Of a stretch of 64,000 nucleotides of DNA, positions 24,911 through 35,125 are shown in pieces (the first letter of the stretch is position 1; each line of letters starts with the position of its first letter). A program made the position numbers and the translations under genes. This DNA comes from Lutispora sp. Its GTDB lineage: Bacteria; Bacillota; Clostridia; Lutisporales; Lutisporaceae. The notes beneath the pieces are model-generated. The model saw only the letters and a list, made by a program, of their open reading frames with translations. It was not told the DNA's origin and did no database searches. The stretch lies in contig JAQUTA010000002.1 in NCBI GenBank assembly GCA_028709965.1, positions 18,622-82,621 of the forward strand, read 5' to 3'.

Positions 24911-25793
24911 AAAGACTAAATGGCCCGGCGGGGCTAATAATGCTGTTATGATATCTGTTAATGTAGATGCAGAATATTACATACGAGTTTTTGATCCGAA
25001 CCTCAAAGTTGATGACAATAATTTTCTGGATATGGGTAAAGAGAGCATTGAAATTGGATTACCGCGTTTACTTGACATTCTTAATCGTTATAATATAAAA
25101 GCTACTTTTTTTGTACCTGGTGCTATAGCTGAAAAATATTCTGATGCATTAATTACTGTTGCTGAAGCAGGCCACGAGATTGGCTGCCACGGGTATGAAC
25201 ATGAGCACATGGGAGCACTGACTCCGGAAGAACAATATAGAGCTATACAAAAGGGTATGGAAGCCATACGGAAAGTATGTGGAAACAATCCTGTAGGCTT
25301 CCGCGCACCGGAGGGCGAAATCACAATAGATACCCTCATAGCTGCAAAAAGGCTTGGCCTTTGCTACTCCAGTTCTCTACATGCTGATGATGTTCCATAT
25401 TACACTGATTTGGGAGAAGATAGGCTTTTAGAAATACCTATTCACTGGTCACTTTATGATCTGCCTTATTTTGCATTTAATTTTTCGCCCCCTATACCTG
25501 CCGGACAGTCCAGGATTGCATGTAGTGACAAGGTGCTTAATAATTGGAAGTGGGAATATGACGGTTTTCATCGATATGGGTCCTGTTACGTACTGCAGAT
25601 AGACCCGCAATGTATCGGTTCTCAGGGCAAAATATATATGCTGGAGGGAATACTGGATTATATTTTAGAAAAAGGTAATGCGTGGTTTGCAACAGGCTAT
25701 GATATATTTAATTATTATGAAAAATTAGAAAGCGAAGATGCTTCTGCATACGTTTATAATCAAGTTTTAGCTCCAAATGTTGAGAAACGCTAG
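24900..25793 (+). CDS. NodB-fold hydrolase, second of pair
   Basis: 297 residues, paralogous to the preceding gene: KWPGGANNAVMISVNVDAE (motif 1 with D23), H97-x3-H101 at the same positions (GHEIGCHGYEHEH), and FRAPEGE. FRAPEG is closer to the canonical NodB motif 3 than the FRPTGP of its neighbour, so the two may act on different bonds or form a heteromer. Cytoplasmic. ATG has GGAGGGGG upstream within the previous gene, so translation is coupled. Confidence 0.82.
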   Translation: MFVRKTKWPGGANNAVMISVNVDAEYYIRVFDPNLKVDDNNFLDMGKESIEIGLPRLLDILNRYNIKATFFVPGAIAEKYSDALITVAEAGHEIGCHGYEHEHMGALTPEEQYRAIQKGMEAIRKVCGNNPVGFRAPEGEITIDTLIAAKRLGLCYSSSLHADDVPYYTDLGEDRLLEIPIHWSLYDLPYFAFNFSPPIPAGQSRIACSDKVLNNWKWEYDGFHRYGSCYVLQIDPQCIGSQGKIYMLEGILDYILEKGNAWFATGYDIFNYYEKLESEDASAYVYNQVLAPNVEKR

Positions 25794-25925
25794 TAAAGCA
25801 ACATAAATTTTTATAGAATTTATAATTTTATTATTTGCGGAGAGAGGTTTTAAGGATACTAAGTATTACTTTTAAATTGAAAAGTTTCACAAGTGCCAAG
25901 GTTTTACAGAAAGCAGGTGACAATT

Positions 25926-26660
25926 ATGAAAGAAGTAGTTATACAAATAAAGAATGTTAATAAGTCATTTGGAGATCTGCATGTACTTAAAGATATAAGT
26001 ATCAATATATTTAAGGGTGAGATAATTTCGATTATTGGTCCTTCCGGTTCCGGAAAATCTACTTTATTGAGGTGCATAAATTTTCTGGAAGAGCCTCAAT
26101 CAGGGCAAATATTGTTTGATAATATTGATATTACTCACTCCCAGGAAACAGTACAGCTAATTAGACAGCGAATAGGAATGGTATTTCAACATTTTAACCT
26201 ATTTCAAAACTTTACTGTGTTGAAAAACATGATGTACGCACCTTTAGTTGTAAAGAAAGAACCTAAAGATAAGTTGCATGAAAAGTGTTTAAAGCTATTG
26301 GAACGTGTAGGTCTCTCTGATAAAGTAAATGAGTATCCAGCAATGCTTTCCGGAGGGCAGCAACAGCGAGTTGCAATAGCTCGGGCTTTAGCGATGGATC
26401 CAGAGGTGATACTTTTTGATGAGCCTACATCAGCACTTGACCCTGAAATGGTATCTGAAGTGTTGGATGTTATCAAGGGACTGGCAGAAACAGGCATTAC
26501 TATGGTCTTAGTAACCCATGAAATGGGATTTGCGCGTGAAATTTCTGATCGTGTCATATTTATGGATGAAGGCATGATTATTGAAGATTGTCCGACAACT
26601 GATTTCTTTAATAATCCGAAATCTGAGCGGACAAAATACTTTTTAAATAAGATGTTATAA
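25926..26660 (+). CDS. Amino-acid-type ABC transporter ATP-binding protein (GlnQ family)
   Basis: 244 residues from ATG 25926 (AGGTGA upstream; an upstream extension has no site). Walker [11 protein letters not shown]-loop, signature [15 protein letters not shown], Walker [17 protein letters not shown], and H-loop VTHEMGFA. It powers the importer formed with the genes at 21423 and 23352. Confidence 0.95.
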   Translation: MKEVVIQIKNVNKSFGDLHVLKDISINIFKGEIISIIGPSGSGKSTLLRCINFLEEPQSGQILFDNIDITHSQETVQLIRQRIGMVFQHFNLFQNFTVLKNMMYAPLVVKKEPKDKLHEKCLKLLERVGLSDKVNEYPAMLSGGQQQRVAIARALAMDPEVILFDEPTSALDPEMVSEVLDVIKGLAETGITMVLVTHEMGFAREISDRVIFMDEGMIIEDCPTTDFFNNPKSERTKYFLNKML

Positions 26661-26896
26661 GACATTGCATGATGTTGTTAAGAGGCTTATGTTTAATATT
26701 GCACAAAGCTTCAGCTTTACCTTATAAGTTAATTTGCACACTGTAAACTCTGAAATTAGCTTACAGCTATTTAGTGGGGATAATCTGAAAATTGTATTTA
26801 AAATCTTTTAAAGAAATGTGATAAAGATGTAAATTAAGAATGTAGTTATTAAGATATTTTCTGTTTATCTAAAACTAATAATTAGGAGGGGATTTT

Positions 26897-28234
26897 ATGT
26901 CAACAACTTTAAATTTTTTGGCACAGGAGTACGTCGATCTTACTGTTGCTAAAGAAAGGCATGAAAAATCAACAGACGTTTATTGGTATACTCCACAACC
27001 TTATTGGAAAAGGGAAGATATGAGCTTTAGTCGTGATGAGAAAACTTTGATGGAACCTTTAATGGATGTAAAAAGCGAAGGAAGGACTTTGAATGATATT
27101 CTAGATGAAAGTGATTTTCTTATTTCTTGTCTAGAGCTTTATAAAAACAAAGCAAAGTTAGAAGAAATGGATCGTGTCAATTACCTTATTGATCACGCAA
27201 TCAGTCTTAAAACGAGAGCGCTTATATTGCTTGGTGAGAATATATCTTACGATGATATGACGGACAAATTCTATAATCTTGTTGCTCCTATATTTGATTA
27301 CTCAAAATTCGATGAAATACTCAAAGAGTTGGATGATACTCTTCCAGGCACAGGTCCACTCTCAGATAGAATTATCGACTTTAAAAGAAAAATACTTGTT
27401 CCAAGAGATAAGTTACCTAGAACACTTACTGCTGTTACACAAGAGTTTCATAACTTTGCAGTAAAGAATATGGATATTTCTAAATATAATATGCCACGCT
27501 TGGGCTTTAAAAATCTGAACGGGTTGCCTTTCCTAACAATATTCTATGGCTATTGCTATGATCGATTTGAATATTTTAGATATTTAGGTCTTGATTATCC
27601 TTATACTGTTGATAAAATGGTGGAAGTTATTGGACATGAGATGGAACCTGGGCACTTGACATATTTTGAGATGAGGATGAAGACATTTATAGATACATCA
27701 TACCCGGAGATGAGCATTATTGCCCAGCATGCCCCATCAAGTGCTTTCAGCGAGGGATCAGCACGCAGGTCAGTCTATATGTGTTTTGACAACTCCATGG
27801 ATAAGCTTATTGAATTTGAAAGAGACGTAATATTTGATCTTGGTGGTTTGGATAAAGGTCTTTGCAAATGTATGGATGTTTGGCATAGATTTATGGACAT
27901 TTCAAATTATGGAAAACTTGAGGTTGAACGCAACTTATGGGATGGCGTTTGGTCAAAAACCGATGCAAGTAAATTTATGGAAAAATACCTTATAGCGGAC
28001 CCGGGTAAAGGAAGTGAAATGGTTAATCATTTACCGGAAGATGATGGACACTTTGTATGCCACGATTATGGCCGTGACATAGTTGGTGAGTATTTTTCAT
28101 CCGCTGCGGAGAATACTGATAAACAATGGAAACTCTACCAAAAACTATGCAAGTCGCATATGTCTATGAAAGGTATTAAAGACAAAACATACAAGGTTAG
28201 TTTGTCCGGTGATGATGACTTTTTGATTGTGTAA
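26897..28234 (+). CDS. DUF885-like putative metallohydrolase
   Basis: 445 residues, largely helical, no signal peptide. H247-E248-x4-H253 (GHEMEPGHLTYFE) and a downstream Glu in FSEGSARR near 286 match the HEx4H plus EG pattern of DUF885 zinc-peptidase-like proteins. The overall match is distant and the protein is shorter than usual for DUF885, so peptide-bond cleavage is only one possibility. Gene context suggests action on an amide of the imported compound. RBS TAGGAGGGG. Confidence 0.6.
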   Translation: MSTTLNFLAQEYVDLTVAKERHEKSTDVYWYTPQPYWKREDMSFSRDEKTLMEPLMDVKSEGRTLNDILDESDFLISCLELYKNKAKLEEMDRVNYLIDHAISLKTRALILLGENISYDDMTDKFYNLVAPIFDYSKFDEILKELDDTLPGTGPLSDRIIDFKRKILVPRDKLPRTLTAVTQEFHNFAVKNMDISKYNMPRLGFKNLNGLPFLTIFYGYCYDRFEYFRYLGLDYPYTVDKMVEVIGHEMEPGHLTYFEMRMKTFIDTSYPEMSIIAQHAPSSAFSEGSARRSVYMCFDNSMDKLIEFERDVIFDLGGLDKGLCKCMDVWHRFMDISNYGKLEVERNLWDGVWSKTDASKFMEKYLIADPGKGSEMVNHLPEDDGHFVCHDYGRDIVGEYFSSAAENTDKQWKLYQKLCKSHMSMKGIKDKTYKVSLSGDDDFLIV

Positions 28235-28306
28235 ATTTTAATATTCGAAAGACTAGGAAAAAATGCTAACGATTGGCTCTAATTTGAGAAAGGAATGGAT
28301 GCAATC

Positions 28307-29230
28307 ATGAGCAAAAAAGTTATTATAACATCAGAATTTTTTGGAAGATATTCAAATGAGGCTGAAAAGATTTTAAAAAGCAATGGATTTGAAGTCATTC
28401 CAAATCCTTATGATAAGTTTTTGAATGAAGACGAGATAATATCAATTATTGGTGAGGCTGATGCTATTATATGCGATTTAGAGGGTATTACCAAAAAAGT
28501 AATAGATAATGCACCAAATCTTAAAGTTATATCAAGACGTGGAGTGGGCATTGATTCAGTTGATATAGAATATGCAAAGGAAAAAGGCATAAAAATTAAA
28601 AGAACACTTGGAGTTGTAGAAAGACCTGTCGCTGAACTAGTGATGGCTTATATACTTCAGATATACAGAAACATAAGTGAATCAAATGAAGAAATGAAAA
28701 ATAACAGATGGGTAAAGTTATTGGGGAGAAGTACGGAAGGTAAAGTTATGGGCATTGTTGGTTTAGGTAACATTGGAATAGAGGTGGCAAGGAAAGCTAA
28801 AGCATTTGATATGGAAGTGATTTATAGCGGAACTAGAAAACATGAGAAGGAGAAGAAGCTAGGATTAGAATATGCTACCTTTGAGGAATTGCTTGAAAAA
28901 TCAGATATAATCAGTATACATGTTTCTTTATCAGATTCTACAAGGGATATGTTTAATTATGATGTAATGAAACAGATGAAAAAACAACCAATTCTTATTA
29001 ATACAGCAAGAGGTCCTATTGTAAATGAAAAAGATTTGAAAAAAGCTCTAAATAATGGTTTAGTTTCTTATGCAGCAATTGATGTATATGATAAAGAGCC
29101 TAAAACAGATTCTACTTTAGTAAATTGTGATAATGCCTTGCTAACTCCGCATAATGGCACTTTTACAAAAGAAGTATTTATAAAGATGGATATTTTAGCA
29201 GCAAAAAATATAATAGAAACCCTATGTTAG
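28307..29230 (+). CDS. D-isomer-specific 2-hydroxyacid dehydrogenase
   Basis: 307 residues from ATG 28307; an ATG at 28295 lies directly on AAGGA, so it is less likely. Rossmann loop GIVGLGNIGIEVA near 145, catalytic Arg in NTARGPIV, Glu in YDKEP, His in LTPHNG. These fit the SerA/glyoxylate-reductase group. Here it may interconvert a 2-keto and 2-hydroxy sugar acid (for example 2-ketogluconate to gluconate), an inference from the neighbouring dehydratase. Confidence 0.87.
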   Translation: MSKKVIITSEFFGRYSNEAEKILKSNGFEVIPNPYDKFLNEDEIISIIGEADAIICDLEGITKKVIDNAPNLKVISRRGVGIDSVDIEYAKEKGIKIKRTLGVVERPVAELVMAYILQIYRNISESNEEMKNNRWVKLLGRSTEGKVMGIVGLGNIGIEVARKAKAFDMEVIYSGTRKHEKEKKLGLEYATFEELLEKSDIISIHVSLSDSTRDMFNYDVMKQMKKQPILINTARGPIVNEKDLKKALNNGLVSYAAIDVYDKEPKTDSTLVNCDNALLTPHNGTFTKEVFIKMDILAAKNIIETLC

Positions 29231-29294
29231 TCTTATATTTAGAAATGCAAATGAAGTTATATGGCAAGATTCACAAACTAGAAGGGAAGACAAT

Positions 29295-31013
29295 ATGTTA
29301 AAAAGCCAAGAAATGAGAAGAATAGCAATAGAAATGGATGCACTTAAGATAGGTATGGGTTGGGGTTTAGACGATTTAGACAAAGTTCAAATATTATTAG
29401 AAAGTACTTGGGGAGACAGCCATCCGGGCAGTGTTCATTTAAATAGACTTGTTTTCGCCGCTGAAACCAAACTCATAGAGCTTGGTGCAAGGCCTGCTAA
29501 ATATACTACAACTGATATTTGTGATGGAATTGCCCAGGGGCATGATGGAATGAATTATTCATTACTATCCCGTGAAGTTATATGTAATATGATTGAAGTT
29601 CATGGTATGGCAACACCTTTTGATGGAGGTATGTTTATATGTAGCTGTGATAAAGGCGTTCCTGCTCACCTAAAAGCCATAGCAAGATTAGATATGCCTT
29701 CTATAGTATTTACCGGAGGAATTATGAAGGCAGGTCCAGATAATTTAACTTTGGAACAAATAGGAACCTATAGTGCTAAATTAAAAAGAGGAGAAATTAC
29801 AGAAGAAGAATTTAAGAAAAAGCAACATTCGGCTTGTGCTTCTTGTGGCGCATGCGCTTTTATGGGAACTGCAGCTACTATGCAGATAATGGCAGAAGCA
29901 CTAGGCTTAACACTTCCTGGAACGGCAGTAATGCCCACAACAATATCAGAGTTTGAGGAAGAAGTTCAAAGAGCTGCAACACAATTATTAGAATTAGTAA
30001 AGAAAGATATAAAGCCTATTCAAATTCTAACTAAAAAGGCATTTGAAAACGCTATAATGGTACATGCTGCTATTGCTGGCTCCACAAATGCTTTACTTCA
30101 TTTACCGGCAATTGCTCATGAAGTTGGAATAGAGCTAGCTCCTGAGCTTTTTGATAATATACATAGAAGGATTCCATATATATCTAACATAAGACCTAGT
30201 GGTCTTTATCCAGCACAATACTTTTGGTATGCTGGCGGAGTACCTGCTGTTATGGAAGCTATAAAGGATAATCTACATCTTGAAACTATGACGGTTACAG
30301 GAAAAACATTAGGCGAAAATTTAAATGAATTAAAAGCGAATGGGTTTTACAAAAAATGCCACAGTTATTTAAGAGATATAGGTGTAGACAAGGATAATAT
30401 TATTACTCCAGTAGACAAACCTCTCCATAAAGAAGGGGCAGTGGCTATTTTAAAAGGAAACCTTGCACCGGAAGGATCAGTAGTGAAGCATTCAGCTATT
30501 GATAAGAAAATGATGAAGGTAACTTTAATAGCAAGACCCTTTGATTCAGAAGAGGAGGCCAAAGAAGCAATATTATCTGGAAAAATTAAACCGGGAGACG
30601 CAGTTTTTATCAGATATGAAGGACCAAAGGGAAGCGGTATGCCTGAGATGTTCTATACTACAGAGTGTATTGCTTCCGATAAGAAACTTGTATCAACAAC
30701 TGCGCTCATAACCGATGGTAGATTTTCTGGTGCTACGAGGGGTCCGGCTATTGGTCATGTATCTCCAGAGGCTAACGAAGGGGGCCCAATTGCTTTAGTT
30801 GAAGAGGGTGACATAATAAGGATTGATATTCCTAATAGAAGACTTGATATAGTAGGAGTAAAGGGAGTAGAAAAATCTATGGAAGAAATAGATGAAATAA
30901 TAGAAAAAAGAAAATCTAACTGGATTAAGCCAAAGGTTATATATACCCAAGGTATTTTTGATATATATAGAAAACTTGCAGTTTCAGCTATGAAGGGAGG
31001 ATATATGGAGTAA
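29295..31013 (+). CDS. IlvD/Edd family dehydratase (probable sugar-acid dehydratase)
   Basis: 572 residues, normal family size. CDGIAQGHDGMNYSLLSRE near 76-94, SCDKGVPAHLKA (C118) and CASCGACAFMGTA (C184/C187) supply iron-sulfur ligands; GRFSGATRGPAIGHVSPEA is the substrate/Mg2+ region near the end. The context of KDG kinase and KDPG aldolase points to an aldonate dehydratase giving 2-keto-3-deoxy acid, not to branched-chain amino-acid synthesis; no other ilv gene is near. Confidence 0.88.
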   Translation: MLKSQEMRRIAIEMDALKIGMGWGLDDLDKVQILLESTWGDSHPGSVHLNRLVFAAETKLIELGARPAKYTTTDICDGIAQGHDGMNYSLLSREVICNMIEVHGMATPFDGGMFICSCDKGVPAHLKAIARLDMPSIVFTGGIMKAGPDNLTLEQIGTYSAKLKRGEITEEEFKKKQHSACASCGACAFMGTAATMQIMAEALGLTLPGTAVMPTTISEFEEEVQRAATQLLELVKKDIKPIQILTKKAFENAIMVHAAIAGSTNALLHLPAIAHEVGIELAPELFDNIHRRIPYISNIRPSGLYPAQYFWYAGGVPAVMEAIKDNLHLETMTVTGKTLGENLNELKANGFYKKCHSYLRDIGVDKDNIITPVDKPLHKEGAVAILKGNLAPEGSVVKHSAIDKKMMKVTLIARPFDSEEEAKEAILSGKIKPGDAVFIRYEGPKGSGMPEMFYTTECIASDKKLVSTTALITDGRFSGATRGPAIGHVSPEANEGGPIALVEEGDIIRIDIPNRRLDIVGVKGVEKSMEEIDEIIEKRKSNWIKPKVIYTQGIFDIYRKLAVSAMKGGYME

Positions 31014-31150
31014 GCATATTTTTAATAGGTATAATTGCAAAAGTAACCTTGAAGGCAAAAAAAGTATTCAGAACGTATATCTACGAAATTAATTAGGTAA
31101 AGAAACAACAAAAAATTGAAAGATAAGAAAAAATCAAATTTAGTTATCTT

Positions 31151-31174
31151 GAAAATGAAAATGAAAATGAAAAT
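31151..31174 (+). repeat. GAAAAT hexanucleotide tandem repeat
   Basis: Four perfect copies of GAAAAT in the leader of the Liv-type binding-protein gene, ending 23 bases before its ATG. Gain or loss of a unit would change leader length but no reading frame. Confidence 0.85.
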
Positions 31175-31197
31175 AAAAGAATGAAAGAGGGAAAGAA

Positions 31198-32382
31198 ATG
31201 AAAAGATTTACATGTGCAATACTTTGTCTGACTTTGATATTCACATTTACAGCATGTTCAGGAAAGGCTGTAGAGAGCAATAAGAAATCCGATGTAATTA
31301 CCATCGGCGTAATTTGTCCGCTTACAGGGGAGAGTACCATATATGGTGATGTGCTTGCGAAAACAGTTCAACTTTTGGTCAACGAAACCAACGCCAATGG
31401 TGGTATTTTAGGAAAACAAATTGTCCTAAAATCGTATGATAATCGTGATGACGCTGTTGAAACCACTAATGCTGCTCGCAAGGCCATTCTAAATGATGGA
31501 GTGGTAGCGTTTATTGGAACTGATTCTTCAACATCAACCATTGCCCTTGTTGAAGTTGCAACTGAGTATGAAATACCTGTGGTTACTAGTATAGCAACAA
31601 ATTCAAAGGTTACAATGACAGACGATGGTAAAGTTCGACCATATGCATTTCGCGCTTGTTTATCTGATCCGCAAAGCGGTTCGATAATGGGTGAATATGT
31701 AGTAAATGAACTTAATTATAAAAACCTTGCTATTATTTACGAAATCGGCAGCGATTTTTCAATCGGTATTACGAATGAATTCTCTGAGAGTGTAGAAGCA
31801 AATGGCGGCACAGTAACCACAAAAGAAGCATATAACACAGGAGACGTTGATTTTAGGGCAGTGTTAACGAAAATCAAGAATTCCAAAAATTTTGATGCTA
31901 TATATATAGCAGCAGGTTATTATAAACAAATAGGACTTATTGCGAATCAGGCTCGTGATCTTGGAATAACTCAGCCTTTCATTACAACGGAAGGTGCAAT
32001 GTCTAGTGATATTTTCAATATCGCAAGCAATTCCATTGAAAACATGGTATTTAATGTGGCTGTTGACACCGAATCTCCTAATGTTAAACCACTAATTGAA
32101 AAATTTGTAGCTGAATATAATTATGACCCAAGCGTAAATGTTGCAGCGGACTGCTTTTTGGCATACGACGCATACAAACTACTTGAAGGTGCGATTGAGA
32201 AGGCAGGAGTTGTAGATTCCAATGCAATTAGAGATGCGCTTGAATCAACCACAGATCTTAAGGGACTGACCAGCAATATTTCATTTGTACCCGAAACCCA
32301 TGTAGTTATCCGCGAAGTTCCAATATGCAAGATTGAAAATGGTGGATTTATAACAATCGGACTTTTTGAACCATCCAAATAA
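31198..32382 (+). CDS. livK: Branched-chain-amino-acid-type ABC substrate-binding lipoprotein
   Basis: 394 residues. Lipobox TAC near residue 20 (FTFTACSGK). SBP family 6 body: IGVICPLTGESTIYGD, ETNANGGILGKQI, DDAVETTNAARKAI, and a type I periplasmic fold. Ligand pocket residues cannot be read off reliably; Liv-type receptors also bind amides, urea and aromatic acids, so the assignment to branched-chain amino acids is only by family. Confidence 0.92.
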   Translation: MKRFTCAILCLTLIFTFTACSGKAVESNKKSDVITIGVICPLTGESTIYGDVLAKTVQLLVNETNANGGILGKQIVLKSYDNRDDAVETTNAARKAILNDGVVAFIGTDSSTSTIALVEVATEYEIPVVTSIATNSKVTMTDDGKVRPYAFRACLSDPQSGSIMGEYVVNELNYKNLAIIYEIGSDFSIGITNEFSESVEANGGTVTTKEAYNTGDVDFRAVLTKIKNSKNFDAIYIAAGYYKQIGLIANQARDLGITQPFITTEGAMSSDIFNIASNSIENMVFNVAVDTESPNVKPLIEKFVAEYNYDPSVNVAADCFLAYDAYKLLEGAIEKAGVVDSNAIRDALESTTDLKGLTSNISFVPETHVVIREVPICKIENGGFITIGLFEPSK

Positions 32383-32530
32383 GCATTAAATATCAAGATA
32401 ATGCCTCTTTAAATATTTTAAAAAACTTAATTATATTATTTCGAAACATGTAAGCTTATGTATTACCATTAAGAATAAGGTAAATAGTTATTAAACAGTA
32501 AGTTGAATCTATGGAAGTAGGTGACATATT

Positions 32531-33406
32531 TTGTTTATTCAACAGTTTGTAAATGGCATTTCTGTTGGAAGCGTGTATGCACTGATGGCAGTTGGATACG
32601 CACTTATATACAGCTTATTGAACTTCACAAATTTTGCGCATGGTATTAGTGTTACAATAGGAGCATTTGCAGCATTTTTCTTTCTGACCTATGCAATGCA
32701 AAACTTGTTGTCCGGTATTATTATGGGCGTTATTGCCGCAGCACTTTTAGCAGCGTTCATCCAGCTTGTGGCATATCGTCCATTGCTAAAACGTAATTCA
32801 AAACGAATTTTTCTAATGATTATAGGATTAGGTGTATCTGTCATTGGAGACAATCTTATTATAATTGCATTCTCAGGAAGATTCAGAATCTTTCCGGTCA
32901 ACTTTTCTTCTGAAAGTATTAAGATTTTTGGTGCCAATATTGGTGTTGTAGATATTATTATATTTGTTGTAAGTATGATAGCTCTTCTCATAGTTGAGTT
33001 GATAATACGCAAAACTCGTTTGGGTCTTGCAATTCGTGGAGCGTCATTTAGTCTTGATACAACATCACTGATGGGAGTAAATACATATAAGCTTATTCTC
33101 ACTATATTTTTAATTGCAGGAAGTCTTGCCGGTATCGCAGGTGCTCTCCTCGGTGCAAAATATACGACATATCCATCTCTTGGTACATTTTATACTAACA
33201 AAGCGTTTATATGTGCAGTCTTCGGCGGACTGGGGAGTCTCCCGGGGGCTATGATTGGCGCACTTATTCTTGGAGTATCGGAATCAATGATTTCTGCATA
33301 TGTTTCAACAGGGCTAAGAGATTTGTTTTCATATTTCATTTTGATTGTGATTTTGCTGGTGCGTCCATCCGGGTTGATGGGAAAATCCAGCGAAAACAAA
33401 GCATAA
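32531..33406 (+). CDS. livH: Liv-type ABC permease, LivH subunit
   Basis: 291 residues, eight hydrophobic segments. NGISVGSVYALMAVGYALIY near the start and the conserved AVFGGLGSLPGAMIGALILG near the end define LivH. TTG start with AGGTGA upstream. Followed by the partner LivM after 12 bases. Confidence 0.93.
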   Translation: MFIQQFVNGISVGSVYALMAVGYALIYSLLNFTNFAHGISVTIGAFAAFFFLTYAMQNLLSGIIMGVIAAALLAAFIQLVAYRPLLKRNSKRIFLMIIGLGVSVIGDNLIIIAFSGRFRIFPVNFSSESIKIFGANIGVVDIIIFVVSMIALLIVELIIRKTRLGLAIRGASFSLDTTSLMGVNTYKLILTIFLIAGSLAGIAGALLGAKYTTYPSLGTFYTNKAFICAVFGGLGSLPGAMIGALILGVSESMISAYVSTGLRDLFSYFILIVILLVRPSGLMGKSSENKA

Positions 33407-33418
33407 GGAGAGTGACTC

Positions 33419-34312
33419 ATGATTTACTGGTTAGGAGTAGCAACACTTGTCGGTATTTATCTCATAGCGGTTATGGGAGTATCTATTTTGTGTGGATTTA
33501 CAGGAATGTTTTCGTTAGGTCATGCAGGTTTTATGGCAATAGGCGCCTATACCTCTGCTTTGCTTACCAAAAATTTTGGAATCCCTATTTTTGCAGGAAT
33601 TATAGGTGGTATGATATTGGCAGCAATTGCCGGAGCGTTATTGTGCTATCCGACATTAAAACTTAGAGATGATTATTTCATCATTGTAACTCTTGGTATT
33701 GGAGAAGCAATTAAGCTAATAATTCTAAATGCAGTTAATTTAACCGGAGGTGCAAGAGGGCTATCTGATATTCCAAAAGGGTCGAGCTTTATTTCTGTAT
33801 GGGCTATCGTAATTATTACTTTTATTGTACTTAGATCGTTCATTAATTCGAAGCATGGTCGAAACTGCATTGCTCTTAGAGAAGAGGAACTTGCGGCACA
33901 ATCTGTAGGTATAAATCCAATTAAATATAAAATGGTGGCAATGGTTATCAGTTGTCTCCTATGTGGATGTGCAGGAGGATTCCTTGCTCATTATATGCAT
34001 TATTTGCAACCAAACATGTTCTCAATGGTTAAATCCGACGAACTCATAATCATGGTTATTCTGGGTGGTCAAGGTAGCCTTACCGGAACAGTTCTTGCCG
34101 GTTTGTTGTTATTACCGCTTCCTGAATTACTTCGTTTTGGCTCAGCGGAACAATGGAGAATGGTTTTCTATGGTTTGCTGGTAGTCATTGTCATTTTGTT
34201 CCGACCGGCCGGACTTATGGGCATGAGGGAGTTTACATTTAAAGACATTAAAAACGTTGCAAAATGGTTTAGGAGTGAATATAGTAAAAAAACTACAAGG
34301 AACAAGGTATGA
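33419..34312 (+). CDS. livM: Liv-type ABC permease, LivM subunit
   Basis: 297 residues. GFTGMFSLGHAGFMAIGAYTSA and the GGQGSLTGTVLAG loop that contacts the ATPase are typical of LivM. Forms a heterodimeric channel with LivH. RBS AAGGAGA. Confidence 0.93.
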   Translation: MIYWLGVATLVGIYLIAVMGVSILCGFTGMFSLGHAGFMAIGAYTSALLTKNFGIPIFAGIIGGMILAAIAGALLCYPTLKLRDDYFIIVTLGIGEAIKLIILNAVNLTGGARGLSDIPKGSSFISVWAIVIITFIVLRSFINSKHGRNCIALREEELAAQSVGINPIKYKMVAMVISCLLCGCAGGFLAHYMHYLQPNMFSMVKSDELIIMVILGGQGSLTGTVLAGLLLLPLPELLRFGSAEQWRMVFYGLLVVIVILFRPAGLMGMREFTFKDIKNVAKWFRSEYSKKTTRNKV

Positions 34313-34342
34313 TAACGCTCTGTTATCAGGAAAGGAAAGATA

Positions 34343-35125
34343 ATGGATAATTATGATGTTGAATGTGCATTGGAAATTTGCGACGTGTGTAAACATTTTG
34401 GCGGTATCATAGCCACAGATCATATAAATATAATGGCAAGGTCAAATACAATCTTTGGTATCATTGGCCCTAATGGGGCAGGAAAAACAACTTTGTTTAA
34501 TCTAATAACAGGTATCTATAAACCTACAAGTGGAGATATTCTCCTATACGGCAAGTCGCTTGTTGGTAAATTGCCATATGAAATTGCATGTGAAGGAGTT
34601 GCTAGGACTTTTCAAAACATACGGTTATTTAATGATTTGACCGTTTATGAAAACCTTCATATTGCCTATCAGAAAAGTATTACATATACTATTTTTGACG
34701 GAATTCTAAAAACAAAAAAATGTAAAGAACAGGAGGCAAAATGTGCTGAGATCAGCGAACAAATGCTAAAGAGTGTTGGCTTATGGGAGCTGAAGGATCA
34801 ACTTGCACGCAATTTGCCATATGGTTTGCAAAGAAAACTTGAAATTGCACGAGCTCTTATTACAAATCCAAAGGTAATGTTACTTGATGAACCAGCGGCA
34901 GGTATGAATGAAGAAGAATCCGAACAACTTTCCGGAATTATCAAAGATATTCGTAATAATAATGATATTACAATTATCGTGATTGATCATCATATGGACG
35001 TAATTATGGATGTTTGCGATGAGATTACGGTTATCAACTTTGGAAAACAACTTGTTACTGGTTCACCATACGATATACAAAATAACAGTGAAGTAATTGA
35101 TGCTTATTTGGGAGTAGGTGACTAA
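34343..35125 (+). CDS. livG: Liv-type ABC ATP-binding protein LivG
   Basis: 260 residues. Walker A GPNGAGKTT, VARTFQNIRLFNDLTV (LivG Q-loop region), Walker B VMLLDEPAAGMNEEE, and H-loop VIDHHMDV. The signature is degenerate, reading LPYGLQRKLEIARAL, which is normal for LivG. It overlaps livF by a few bases. Confidence 0.93.
   Translation: MDNYDVECALEICDVCKHFGGIIATDHINIMARSNTIFGIIGPNGAGKTTLFNLITGIYKPTSGDILLYGKSLVGKLPYEIACEGVARTFQNIRLFNDLTVYENLHIAYQKSITYTIFDGILKTKKCKEQEAKCAEISEQMLKSVGLWELKDQLARNLPYGLQRKLEIARALITNPKVMLLDEPAAGMNEEESEQLSGIIKDIRNNNDITIIVIDHHMDVIMDVCDEITVINFGKQLVTGSPYDIQNNSEVIDAYLGVGD

Noticed and set aside
24050-25793. Cell-wall chitin or peptidoglycan deacetylases
   Set aside because: No signal peptides or wall domains, and the WP-G start with D-rich motif resembles allantoinase/cyclic-imidase members.
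29295-31013. Dihydroxy-acid dehydratase for branched-chain amino-acid synthesis (ilvD)
   Set aside because: No other ilv genes are near, and the gene lies between a 2-hydroxyacid dehydrogenase and importers in a KDG-related island, so a sugar-acid dehydratase is more likely.
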